Part shown: positions 11,704 through 23,845 of the stretch, in pieces | How the letters are laid out: the number at the start of each line of letters is the position of its first letter | How positions within the stretch are numbered: position 1 is the stretch's first letter | DNA from: Dipetalonema caudispina | Taxonomy: Eukaryota; Nematoda; Chromadorea; Rhabditida; Onchocercidae | Length of the DNA stretch: 64,000 nucleotides | Reading direction: 5' to 3' | NCBI GenBank assembly: GCA_013365325.1 | Contig: JABVXV010000020.1 | Location: forward strand, 1 to 64,000 | The notes under the pieces: model-generated | Databases searched by the model: none | The model's input: only the letters and a program-made list of their open reading frames with translations | What the model was told of the DNA's origin: nothing | Translations under genes and position numbers: made by a program

Positions 11704-14700
11704 ATGGCTTTTACTCCGGAACGCGGTGCATTAATCGTCGATTCTCAGTATGAAAATGAGGATCAACAGTTTTTGGAAGAAATACATCTCTCGAAAAATA
11801 ACTGTACTGGTGCGGACAATGGTTCAATTAACAGCGATCATGGTAGCAGTAATGGCTTCTATAGTCGGGATCATCCACAACAATCTGTCAAAACATATGC
11901 ACGATTGCGAACAATCAAAACTGAACCAATGGATTATGATGAACAAACTTGCTCAGAAAATGGTTTTTTTTTTGTCTTCTCATCTTCAATTATCTTTTGT
12001 TAGTTAATAATTTAGTTCTAAATGAAGAGATATCTCTGAATAGTTAACAAATTTTTTCTTAGTTAACTCGTAGCACTTTACTAGTTTGCTGCATATTTGG
12101 CTTCTTTGAATCATCACGAATTATCTGGTGTTGAGATGGGGAATTAGTGTACCAATCTGAGTAATTCCATTAGCAATCTGATCTCTATGCTCAGGTTTTA
12201 AAGTTAAAAAATTAGCTGTAAGAATCTCGTTGCAGAAAACTGATAATTTTGTAGAATTTATTTCCCAGTTGATTGCAGCAGTTTTTTATACTTATTTATC
12301 AAACATTTTCGGAAATCTAATTTCCAAATAAGTAACTGGAGAAAATTGCTGCAAATTGTTAGAAGCTATTCTTTAATTATCACTTCTTGACTGGAAACAG
12401 ATGCAATATATCGTGCTTCCAACCACTCTTTTTCAGGTCGATCGGCTCAGAGTTTTGGAGAAGATAATGCATCCATTAGTGAAACAAGTCAAGTAGATTA
12501 TTCCGCCAATAACCGGTATATAGGGCATTCTCCTCGAAGTACAAGAGGCTATGATGTCGTAAATTATAGTGCTGTAGAAGGCGCTAACCAAAATGGTGAA
12601 GGTGCTTTGGGATTGGGTATCAATCGAGTGGTACAAGAACCAGGTCCGATAGGAGAGGATGTTGAGGAAAGGCAAGATAACAGTGGCCTGCAGGGACGTA
12701 ATGGTGTTTCTACTGTTGTGTGGACGCCACCTTCGTTTCGAACATACCGTAAGTATTGCATTTGTTGATTTTACTACATGCAATGTTGGTTTCAACTCTT
12801 TCACTCAACTAAAATGGATTAGTTTGATGAGAATTGTAGTTCTTCCAGAATATCATGGCAGGTATTTTAGGTCCACCCTGTTCTGTGGATTGGCGACACC
12901 CACGAGTGAGAGATGTCTTGCGTGACTACAGGAATCAAAAAATTAGCTCACGTGAAGGTGCTGAACTGATTACAAAAATAACAGGCAGTCAGGTATCTAC
13001 TACAACAGTGAGAGTGAAAAGTCGAATGCTGGATGATTTGGTAAGCTAGCTTTTATTTTAAATTTCGTTTGATATTTTGCTTTTTCTTGTATATCATAGC
13101 TACCTTTCTCAAAAACATCTGTTGTTTGCGCATCTGTGTAAATCAACCGCAAGAATGAATTTAATCAGGCTTATTGAGAATCGAAATCATCCGTGATTTT
13201 ATTAACTGTTCGGAATACTGGAAAAAGAAAACATCAATTAGAGCTCATAAGATCAGTCTTCCGTTGTTAATTCTTCATCCTACACCATCTGTAAATGTTA
13301 TTGTCGTTTTCTCTTTATGTTTGGAAATATTTCAGTACACCTTAGATTTTTTTAATAATTTTTTATGATTTCAGCCTCAAAGTTCTGCACTTTCCTAAGA
13401 ATTGATGCGCTTGTGTTTGTTAGTCTTCAAAAGTGCAGATTTTTTAAATTTCTGTAAAGAGCAAATATGTGTAACACCATAGTTCCTTCTTAGAGCTCTT
13501 AGAGCTTCATTAGCTACAAAATTTTTTCTTGTCCTGTTGCAAAAAGAAGTGCTGTTATTACTATTTTTTTCGATTTTCCTTGAATTTAAAAATGAAAAAC
13601 TTGGAAAGGAAACTCACGCAATGGAATTGGAAAAATTCCATTTCGAATATAAGTTAGGCGAAATTTCGATATTTTAGCAGTTAGAGTAAACTAAGGAAGG
13701 AAAAAATATGGTCACAAAAATATGAACAAACTTTTTGTTTTTGGATGTTGATTGAAGACATAAATTTCTACATGTTAGAATCTTTCATTGCTCCGCATCT
13801 GCCGGTAGTGCGTGATGCATCTCTTTTTGTTACGATAAGTAAATGACAAATAAGATGTAAGCACACTCTGTATACAAAATTTTTTCCAGAAAATAATCGA
13901 AGTCATTTATATCAGTAAGTTTATTTTCGATTTCATGTACAGGACGCGCAATGTTTGGAAAACGGTACAGAGTCGAGGTGTGGCTGTGAGGTTGGAGCTA
14001 GTGACGGTACAGATACTAATCAATCATTACGAGAAAATGGTAGAATTAAATTTCCGGCGAACAGCGTGAACAAAGTTCTAATTCCTGGCGTCAATGCTCC
14101 AATTGTGTAGGTTTCTCTTGTTTACTAAGTGTAGTATCACAGAAGAAAAGTCATGATACGATTCTCTTGTAAAGTATACATATGAATATTTACAGGTACT
14201 TTTAACTTTCCTTTATTCGTGATATTTCAGACTAATCTGTGAGCTAGACAGAACAAAAAAATGAGAGGAAATACCAAATTGGAAGATTCCAAATATTGGT
14301 ACAATTGAAGTATATTTATTAATATGAGGATAAATTTTCCCACTATCTCTTCTTTTCCACGTCGCTTCTATCAAACTTTAAAATTTTTTAGATCAGTTTG
14401 AGAATGTGATAAGACAATTGTAGATTAGTGATATATAACATTAAAGACAATGTCACAAATTAAATCAACCTATTTAGCGCTCCGCCAAATTCTCCATATT
14501 ACCTATCTTTTTCACGCCGCTTCAAGCAAACTTCATTGACAGTACCTCTCAATCCGGATGAGGTTAGGCTGTATAGGCATGCATCCCATTCAAAATCTGG
14601 ACGAACAATACACTTCAGATGTTCACGCTGCGATACTTTGCATCAAACATACAAAAGCGGTGAGCCATTTTCCTGTCATTTTCCAGGTTCATTTTCTATA

Positions 14701-17700
14701 AAAAGTTTACTGCTGATTTAAATTCCAGGTGAAATTGCACGTATTAAAATGGTAGATGGTGTTGTTGTTAGCCAGTTATATCCAGTACATCATGAACGTT
14801 GTAAGCCAATAAGATTAGTGGAAGCTAGAGCAAAAGAAATCGAACGACGTTGCCGAAAAGATATAATTCTAGGAATGAATCCAAAAGAAGCCTGGAAAAA
14901 GGTGCGCCATTCATTTGCGACCTTTGGTATTGCATTCAGTTTGAAAACTTTTTTATGATACCTTTATTTCAAGCTAACGCATCATTCAAATTTATTCGCA
15001 GTATGCTGCATTAGTTGAATAAAAAAAGAAATTAAAAAGGACCGATTCCATTGCACACATTGATGACTGTGCCGAATATGTGTATGCGAAATCATGAGTA
15101 CTATCAAATCCGTAACTTTGCAATCTTAATTTTTTAATTTATTTTATGAATTTATGGGCTACAGTTATATTTTATGATAGTTTTCTTTCTGTAAAAATTA
15201 ATATTGTAAAGGGACGGAAAGCAGCCATTTCGGAAGCGACAGCAGCTGGTTTTCCTGTGTATGGTCCTGGTTCTATACTATCCGCGTTTCCGGAGTGGGA
15301 TAAAGTTAAAGCACTTTTTGGTGCTTTACGCGCAAGATATATCAGAAGGCAGATGCATCTCAAGCAGCGTATGGGTGGCAAAAAGAGTTTCGATAGTGAT
15401 GAGTATGCTTCCTATTTCCTAATTCCTAAATATTTTGAATGATAGTAAAGCACGTAACCTTTCTTATGTATACAAGTATTTTATCAAAATTTGCTTTTTG
15501 TGAAGTCCAATATTTAGGAGGAAACTGGAGACGGCTGATTTCGACATGGCGGAAGTTGCACGACCAAAAAGATCATGGGTTGGGCAAGGAGGAGCTTATG
15601 CTAATGCTGTGTAAGTTTGTGTTATAGGTTTCTGGAATTCGTTAGTCTTAGCAGCATTCGTGCTGTCAGCTATAATATGATTTTCTTAATTTGAGTTAAA
15701 ACATAATTTAAGACATATATATTAACAGCAATTTTAAATTCATTAATATTGCAGACGACATGATGATGGCGCGTCAACAAGTGGTTTAGAGAATGTAGCG
15801 GTTAGTGAAGGTGAGGAGATTGTGGGTAATGATTTCGAACTGGACGATTTTGAAGAAGAGTCACTGTATAATTTCATGCAAAATGCCGGAAAAGTTGCAA
15901 ATTTCAACCAGGCGTGCAATAGTTCAAATAACACGATAAATAGTGCATTCCCGAGGAATCCATCAAATGAGTCATTGCCACTTACATCTACTTTTACGTC
16001 AGGTATCGTTTTGTTGTTCCTCTGATGCTTTTTTTGAACATGTAATTCAAAATATGAGCATCTTCGTTTGTGCAAAATACATTCTAATGCTGCAATATTT
16101 CAATCAGATAGACTCTTAGGAAATGAACTCCTCAGTGTTCTATCTGCTTTTATCCATCTATCGTTTATTGGAAGTCTTGTTTTGGTCTTTGTGCAGATAA
16201 TTTTTTAATGCTGACAAGATATCGATGTCTTATTATTGTTGCTTATATTGATTCTTTATTTTGTGGATGTGCAATTTATTTATTTTGCCAGTTTGCTCGG
16301 ACTTTTGATCTATTGGTCATCAAATTCTATCAGATTTTCGGCGGAGACTGCATCAATTGTTTGTGACTGTTGGTTATGTTTTAGAAGCAGCAGTTGTAGA
16401 AGAACGGCAATCTGATGTTCGGCAAAATATCATCAGGCAAGGACATGGTACTATGGATTCTGATAACTCCAAAGTGACATATGAAGTTCAGGAGGTGGAG
16501 CGCGCAATCGCCAGAGCAACTGTACCACTTGAGCGAACTTTCCTGGATCAGCTGAAGTTGGTTTTGATTTTGCTAGTAAATTATATATTTTGAAAAGCTA
16601 AGCTTTATATCATTTTTCAGTATGTTATGATCTTTGACTATAAATTAGGATTCATATAAGTTAATGAAGTTTCCAGAATATATTGCTGTATTCATTATCT
16701 TTTCCATGCTTCTTATCTCTCAATTTTTTTTGCTTCGTTTATTTATTTATCATTTATGTGAATTCTTTTCAGTCGACCACCAATCTTGACACCATCTCGT
16801 TCCAGTCCATCATCCAGTGTTCTTTCTGCTTCCGTAGAAGGCTTGTCGGATGCTGAGAAGAGAGCTGGACGTTCAAGTAAGTCCGATTTTCGGAAAATTT
16901 TGTACACGTTTCCTGTTCTTTATTAAAAAGTATAGATGTCATATTCACAAGCTTTCTGAAGTGCGATTCAGCGATGTGCATTTCGCCTCTGCATTTTACA
17001 GGAAAAAAACGAAAGCGGTCAGAAGATCCAAAACCAGGCCAAGATTATATCACATTTGTGTCTCCAGCTGGCGTTTTACCATGCGCAGAAAAAAGTTAGT
17101 TATTTTAATATAAAATTTTCATTTCCATCCGTCCTCGATGAATGAATTCGATGTTTCATTTCTGGTGACTTCTCTCTTTATTCACATCTGTCTCAGTTCT
17201 CAATTCAATCATAGCGCGCTTTAACGAGTTCCGAATTGTACGATTTGAGCGTTCATATTGCAGGTGATTATCGATTTTGCCTATGACTGAGGTTGAGGGA
17301 CCTTTACTTAGCTTGAGCGACCAATTTATCTAGGGATTTCGTCGTTCTTTGAATGTAATAGACTCTATAATGGGAGTTAAAACTTTGTTGAACTTTGAAA
17401 GGAAGTTTCAGAGAAAAAATATACTGAAGAAGATGCGACGGAAAAGCTGAAGAAAATAGAGCTATATATTGCTCAATATAATGCGCTAAGTGATAACAAA
17501 ATCGCCACAATACATGTGAGTCGAGGCGGTGATTTGAAGTTGCATGGTAGTAAGTACATCGTTGATGCTTGTTTACGCTCATCCGTTGTTAGAGATTTGA
17601 AAAACAAATGGAGAGAGCGAGAAGAGGTTGATGAAGAAGGCGTTGATGACGATGAGGTTATTTTGGCTTTATTTTAATCATTTTTGTAAAGTTTCAGGTA

Positions 17701-20700
17701 AGGAGAATTGCTCAAGTTTGTTAGATTTCTACTTTCTCCTTACTGAATAGCTGTTTTAGTTATAAACAAATTTATGTTTTGTATTAGGGTTAAGTTTTTT
17801 AGTTAATTTGATTAAATTCCAGCTTTTTATTGGTAGTTAGTTCTCTTTGCTGAATAGTGAATACTCTTTTAAGTAGAAAAAAGAAGGAGGAAAAAGCTTT
17901 CCATTATCTCAAAACGTTCAGTTTGAAATGAGACTAGCTATTTGTTTTTCAGCTTGTTTCAATCCCATTGGTTAGATGTTTACCAAACTTAGAAATTAAT
18001 ATTGCCAACACTTCGGATGTACGAGCAATGCTCAACAGATTTTTGGAAGCAATGCATTACCCTTGGAAGCCGTGGTTTGGTGTGTCGCATAATCCTGATT
18101 ATTGGCCGCCATCTGTTCCATTTTACGATCCGAATAATGACCTCCTGAGCTTGAGCAATCTAAAACAGCGGAAAGGTGGATTTAAATTCTTTGTTTCTTG
18201 ATCACTTGAAAAAACAGGAACTTGAATTGCAGTTTGCAACGTTTGCTTCTTATAATATATAGAACAATATTTATTGTTGTATGCCTCCGTTTGTTGATGT
18301 ACGTGTTCTTAACCGATAATTTAATTTTCCAGAAATTGAAAAGCATTCGATTGTGGATCTCGAAAGGGATATTCTGAAATACGCTTTCAAACATTATATA
18401 AGTTTCATGGAATATCACTTTGGACTTTCTGGGCCAAGTAAGAAATTCCTATATTTATATTTTTCATGTTCATGTTTACCTAATAAGGAGTGTAGAATAG
18501 TCATCTGGTTTGCTTGAAACTGCTATGCTTGATTGGTAGCTTTAGTGATATTGTTTTTGAATTGTCATTTTGTTCATTTTCTGTTTGAATTTGTAAAAAC
18601 ATCTTCCTGTACTCGTTAATCGGCATAGCTGATGTTGTAGATTATGATGAAGATTCACGAAATATTGAGGGAGATACAAGTACAGGTGTAGGAATGGTGC
18701 GGAAGTGTACTGTTGGTGTAAGTGCCAATTTGTTGCAAGGGGAGTTTTCAGGTTTGTTAATTCCGTAATTCACCATGTCTAATTCATGAATGACATAAGG
18801 ATGACCAACATGTGCCATGCTTTTTATTCAAGAGGCAGAGAGTTCAGCGTCTTTCACTCTTCCAATCAACCTCTTGGAATTTTGTGTAACTAAATGTCAA
18901 TTTCATTTTTCGATGCTTTACGATGGAATGAACTTCTTTATTGGTAAATGTAACTTTTTTCAGCTGTTACGGCACCAGAAACACAAAACGTGGAACCAGC
19001 GATAATACAGTCAGGTGAAGTTCAAGAACCGCCTTCATCTATAGGCTTTACTTCTGGGATGTCACATTCATCACCAGGTAATGAAGCTGGCGAGCAGTAT
19101 TCAGATCCGACAACATCTGCGGCCGATATCCNNNNNNNNNNNNNNNNNNNNNNNNNNNNNNNNNNNNNNNNNNNNNNNNNNNNNNNNNNNNNNNNNNNNN
19201 NNNNNNNNNNNNNNNNNNNNNNNNNNNNNNNTCAGGTGAAGTTCAAGAACCGCCTTCATCTATAGGCTTTACTTCTGGGATGTCACATTCATCACCAGGT
19301 AATGAAGCTGGCGAGCAGTATTCAGATCCGACAACATCTGCGGCCGATATCCCGACTGTTTCAGCTCTCACATCAGTACCTCTTTCGAGTGAAAAGATTT
19401 TGGAGGATCAGCTGTCACTTTTTCGCAATTCAGGTAAGCTAAAGTATTATATATAGAACTATTCGCAATGTTCTGCCGAAAATTGTTATGCATATAAGTT
19501 CAACTTCTAGTTTTTAATGACTATTAATTTTAGTTTTGCGAATACGTTATGATCAAATGGGTGCAGATGTGCGGACGATTTTTGAGTCAGTGATCAAAAT
19601 CCAGAATCATTCAACATGCAGAACTTTGGTGGTTTTTGCGGATGAACGAAACAAACTGAGCTTATCTGGTGACAAAACTCTGATCTCGGCCTTCTTAAGC
19701 TCTAACATACCTCACTGTCTGCCTCCAGCCATGAGCAGCGGTTTTGATAATGTTGGTATTTCATTTATCGTTCCAAACTTATTTGTGCTACGACATTTCT
19801 AGACTCACTTTTCATTTTCTCATCATAACGTATTACCAAAAATAGTGATGTTTTATCTGGTTATATATCAGTTTCGTTCTGATAATATGTTTTAGCAAAC
19901 CATAACACTGCCTCTGCTTCAACTTTACGAAGACACCGTTGTCGATCGAATGACTGAGGACCGTGCACTAGGTAGGTTGTTTGATTAAACTAGTGTTAAG
20001 ATTTCCAACTCTTTTGATTTTAAATAATTTCAATGTTATCAATCATATCTATGGCATTTAATTTTCATTTTATTGATTTTAACAGCATATCTTGGTGGAA
20101 AAATTGGCCTAATACTGATACAATTTGGTGCTTTACTGTATAATGACATTAATGGCAAATGATAACTTTTCCTTAAGCTGACTTCATCATGTACTGAATG
20201 ATTCAATTCTTTTAATTTTATTTACATTCCATCCAGTAAATAGATTGTGGGTAGTTACTTTTGTATTTCTCGTTATTTTAAGATTTGCTGGATGATATGA
20301 TGATGCATGTTAATTTCCCATGGGCGGATCCGTATGATGGCACTCAACCGGATTGTTGGCCACCTGAAATACCTTTCTGTCCACCTTGGTCAAACAATGG
20401 AAGAGGAATACTGAATCGACGAATTGGTTATTACTTTATGTTTTGCTGATTTGTGTTTCTATTGATGAAAATAAATTTTATAAATCTCTTTTTTAAGGTG
20501 CGAATACTCCTGGTCAAGCTGCTAAAGTGGTTCTCAAAAGTGTTCGATGGTTCTATTCCGAAATGCTGCTTGAGAAATTGAAATTAGAGGATGGTCTGAA
20601 GAGGATTGCTCCGTTAGCAATTTTTTAATTCCATTCTTTTCCAAAATACTGACAACCTCATAATGATACTTTTTTCCATCTTTGCTAATCATTTGAGAAT

Positions 20701-22606
20701 TCAACTTTCGCAATTAAACTTTTAGTTTTCCTTACCTTAATTACCTTCGATTCTCTTTATCTTATTTTGCTTTATATATTTTGTTTCAGATCATTAGCTG
20801 AATTGACACATAATCTTCTGCAAGAAAGAAGCAGTGCTTTACAGACACCTATTCCACGTTCAGCTTCTCAAGAAATAACTCAATTCCGTGTTCCTGGCAA
20901 AGTCGTAAAACGGAGTCCATCTCAGCGTTCTTACACTTCGCAGTTACGAACTTCATCTCGTCATTCTGGTTCATCACAGGAACTGCGAATATATGATCAG
21001 CCGTCACTAGCACCGCCACCAGCAGAAGTGCGGACTGATTTCACTTTGGAAGATTTGCCTTACCGTGGCCGTGCTGCTCCACTCAGTCCATCGCAACATT
21101 CGGTTTCATCCCAGGAAACTGTTCCGTTTCGACTACCACCTCATCATCCGTTGGCAAATGCACATCTTGCTTTGCAACAACATCCCATTTCTGAAGAGCC
21201 CTACGATGCTCAAAACTACGAAGCTCGTTCAGAAACTTATATAATATCAGGTGATCGTGGTATGTCTGTGATGACACCTGCTGAATCTTGCATACTCCAA
21301 GAAGAAGTGCCTTTTCAGAATCCGAAAACAGCAGTTCCAACTCATTCTCATGTCTCAACATCATCTCGAGATTTTAGGATGCCGCGTATTCCATCTCAAC
21401 AAATATTGACTCCTGAAGAGCGTCCAGCAAGTTGGGCCTCACGCCATTCTTCAGCAAGTTCTGGGTCGAGATCTTCACAAAGTAATAAAAGTTCGCTTCA
21501 TTCCAGTGTGCGTTCTGAGTCGCGTGGATCTGTTGCAAGTGCATCGTCGAAGCAGTTTACTGCCCCCGGACATTCTTATCAAGTACCTGCATACAATAAA
21601 CCAAGCGCAGTAAGGTTGCATAACCAGAAGGAGCAGCAGCAGTATTCTACGGCTTCAATAGCTACTAAATCGCAACGCAGTCCTTACGTAGTTGAAGAAG
21701 ATTCTGCTGCGGCAAGTAGGTTCCGTGACGAAAGTTCCTCATTTCGAACTGCAACCCCACGCTCCAGTTATTCTGAATATTCTGCTTCATCACGCAACGT
21801 GGTTGTACAGGGTTCATTTATTGACGATGCAGTCAGTCCACAGCTTCATTTTCAGCAAGCAGAGTTGACACGGGATTTTGTGGCACCGCAGAACCCATCA
21901 ATACAGCAACAAGAACAACAACCGCAAGAGAAAGGTTTTATAAGGGTTAGTATACTTTAGATCATTTCCTAATGATAATGTTAATCAAATGATTTTGATA
22001 AAAATCAATTTTTTTTAAAAAAAAATTGGTCGTTTAGTGGCATACTTCTGTGGTATTTATTTCTAGTAGGTTAGGCCGTACTATACTGCAAATTTCTTAA
22101 TTTCAAAAATTAATAAAAAGACTGGAAATATTTTTCGTATCAGCAGTGTCGAAAAAAATACATTATTAATATCACGACGGTTTCGCTGGAACTTAGACAC
22201 TGTGGAGCTTTTTATATTTTGGGCTTGTACTCTGAAAAAGAGCTAATTCATTTAATATGAAATTTTTTCGAGAGCAGTTATGTCGAATCTTTCTAAAACC
22301 TTCAAAAAGTTTTGTAGGTAGCTTTGGTCTCAAAATTTAGGAAAATTTGAACCACTGCGGTAGAACAGCCAGAATAAAACGTGGCTTATACAATTTTTTG
22401 TTCGACAAAACAATTTTTAGTTAATTACTTATGGAAGCCAAAATGTCATACATTTTCAGGTACTGTGTGCCTGTGAGCCAGGTGTGGAGTTAAATGCGAA
22501 TGATTGTGTACGATGTAATCGTTGCCATAAAAATTTCCATTCTAAGTGTTTACCGTTAAAACGGAGAGTTAGTAACTATTATTGTGCGTCTTGTTATGAT
22601 AAGTGA
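11704..22606 (+). CDS. Large nuclear PHD-finger protein with a duplicated unnamed domain
   Basis: Twenty-three exons join in phase: 11704-11962, 12437-12748, 12862-13040, 13943-14104, 14527-14659, 14729-14901, 15212-15402, 15518-15610, 15755-16002, 16385-16556, 16773-16876, 17002-17094, 17412-17656, 17953-18175, 18333-18437, 18629-18751, 18964-19433 (with the gap artefact), 19534-19751, 19896-19971, 20283-20426, 20498-20612, 20790-21945 and 22460-22606. With the artefact collapsed this gives about 1,639 residues. Visible in order: a SUMO-type IKTE near residue 79; a zinc-finger-like stretch (HFRCSRC ... PVHHERC, about 330-380) recalling FLYWCH/WRKY-GCM1; a basic RKKRKR near 676; two copies of an unnamed domain (about 680-897 and 1010-1205), each with a W-P-P-x-[VI]-P-F motif; a 385-residue Ser/Gln-rich disordered region; and a final C4HC3 finger (CxC, CxxC, HxxC, CxxC). 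Chromatin or transcription work is inferred from the PHD finger. The exon 4/5 junction uses a weak donor (GTGTAG). Confidence 0.8.
14599..14800 (+). other. FLYWCH-like zinc-binding segment within the PHD-finger gene
   Basis: Across exons 5 and 6 the protein reads RTIHFRCSRCDTLHQTYKSG, then a short strand-like stretch, then SQLYPVHHERCKPI. The order aromatic-x-C-x2-C, then a beta-strand region, then H-H-x2-C resembles the WRKY-GCM1 superfamily (FLYWCH and MULE-type fingers), where two cysteines and a later His/Cys pair bind zinc. Canonical FLYWCH has a W-x-C core and an H-x-H end, so this is a variant at best. It is followed by a helical basic stretch (RAKEIERRCRKDIILGMNP) that resembles a DNA-binding module. 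Confidence 0.35.
19011..19131 (+). repeat. Left copy of a 121-bp exact duplication flanking the gap
   Basis: From TCAGGTGAAG to GATATCC this stretch is identical, base for base, to 19232-19352 on the other side of the run of N. It lies in exon 17 of the PHD-finger gene. See the assembly-gap finding. Confidence 0.97.
19132..19231. other. Assembly gap of exactly 100 N
   Basis: A run of exactly 100 N interrupts exon 17 of the PHD-finger gene. One hundred N is a common placeholder for a gap of unknown size. The identical 121-bp flanks show that the two contig ends overlap and that nothing is missing. Confidence 0.97.
19232..19352 (+). repeat. Right copy of the 121-bp exact duplication
   Basis: Identical to 19011-19131. 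Collapsing the two copies and the N run removes 221 bases and gives an exon 17 of 249 bases (phase 1 in, phase 1 out) that fits both neighbouring exons. Left as it stands, the 221 extra bases shift the frame by two. Confidence 0.97.
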
Positions 22607-23845
22607 GGATTTATAACTTCGATTATCAATTTTTTGTTCCTTATTACTTTTTCGATGTTTTCAGGTGTTAGAGTTTTAAATCTACTTAGTGAAGAATTTG
22701 AAAAAATGACTCTATTGCTGACATTCTTGAGAATTCCGTCTGTTAATAGCAATAGTTGTAATGGTGGATGATTACATGTTATGTTTTCTTATTTGTTATC
22801 CACTTTATTACGTCTTTATAATGCCGATCATATAACGGTGATTTCATGTCGTATTTATGAGGTTGGACTCATGTACAAAACCGCAGACAAAAGAAGTTGA
22901 TCAATGCTCTTTTGAAATTTCAGTTGATGATATCAGGATTGAGCAAGTAAAATTTGTATTAAAGTTGATCAAAATTTTGAAATTAAAAGGGCATGTCATT
23001 TTTATTCCGGTAATGTATATCAGTACTTTTTTTTAAAAGTATTTTTAATACTGCTTGCAACGCTTTTTTAATTGGTTTTTTCATAAGTTTTTAAATATTA
23101 TATATGTTTCATATACTTCATAGTTTTTGTATATGTATTGAATTTGTACTTTTGTATATGATTTGATTTTGTTTTTCGTAGTACAAATTCATGTTGACGA
23201 TAAACATTGATAAATTCAAGTAAGATTTTGTGCTTAACCTCAGAAAGTTATTGGAGTCTATTAGCGACATCGACTATCATTTGGTATGGAAGTTGTAGTT
23301 GGAAGTTCTGAGTTTTGTTTATATCTCGATATACTATCGTACATGTATATTCCAAATATCGGCAGTTCTTTTAACCGTAGCGATGAGCAAGAATTAAATA
23401 GGGAATTTTGATTTTTAAAGTCTGACGAAATATGAAATTGGCGAGCAGATATCGAACTGACGTGTATGGTGTCTCTCATGACTTCAACATTTTTTTTTTT
23501 TTTTTTTACATTCCATAAGTGAAAGAGTTTCAGGACGAAAGTAATGAATACATTTCCCACTAAAATTTAGATTACAAAAAAGCAGCAAATTTGTTATTTG
23601 ACAATATGCAAAAATATATTACATTGGTCTATAATCATAAGCTACAAATGGTTGTTTATAGATTATTTGCGAGTAATTCTATTAACATCTCCCTGCGACG
23701 GTCTGTCGCTTATTTACTAAGTTTGTTGCAGTTATTCTTTTGTTTTTTTTTTTCTTTTTCTAAATTTTTTTGCATTTACAGTAAATAATTAATTGCTATG
23801 TTGAATATTTTTGTTTACTGTTAGCTTTCTCTACGGGAACCGAAT
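22607..23845. other. Intergenic
   Basis: AT-rich spacer between the PHD-finger gene and the small cysteine-rich membrane gene on the same strand. It contains a poly-T run near 23,490. An acceptor (TACTGTTAG) at 23824 precedes the next start codon by 21 bases. I see no other feature. Confidence 0.6.

Noticed and set aside
12433..12804. 123-codon minus-strand frame
   Set aside because: It lies exactly antisense to exon 2 of the PHD-finger gene, which is phase-consistent and of normal composition.
18990..19265. Reading frame running through the N gap
   Set aside because: The frame only appears continuous because N codons are read as X. The two flanks are the same sequence, and the true frame is obtained by collapsing them.
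20613..20628. In-frame stop (TAA at 20626-20628) as the end of the PHD-finger gene
   Set aside because: A donor at CC|GTTAGC (20613) is in the right phase for the acceptor at 20789 and joins smoothly into a long conserved-looking exon, so the stop is taken to lie in an intron.
21083..21364. 93-codon minus-strand frame
   Set aside because: It is antisense to the long Ser/Gln-rich exon 22 of the PHD-finger gene.
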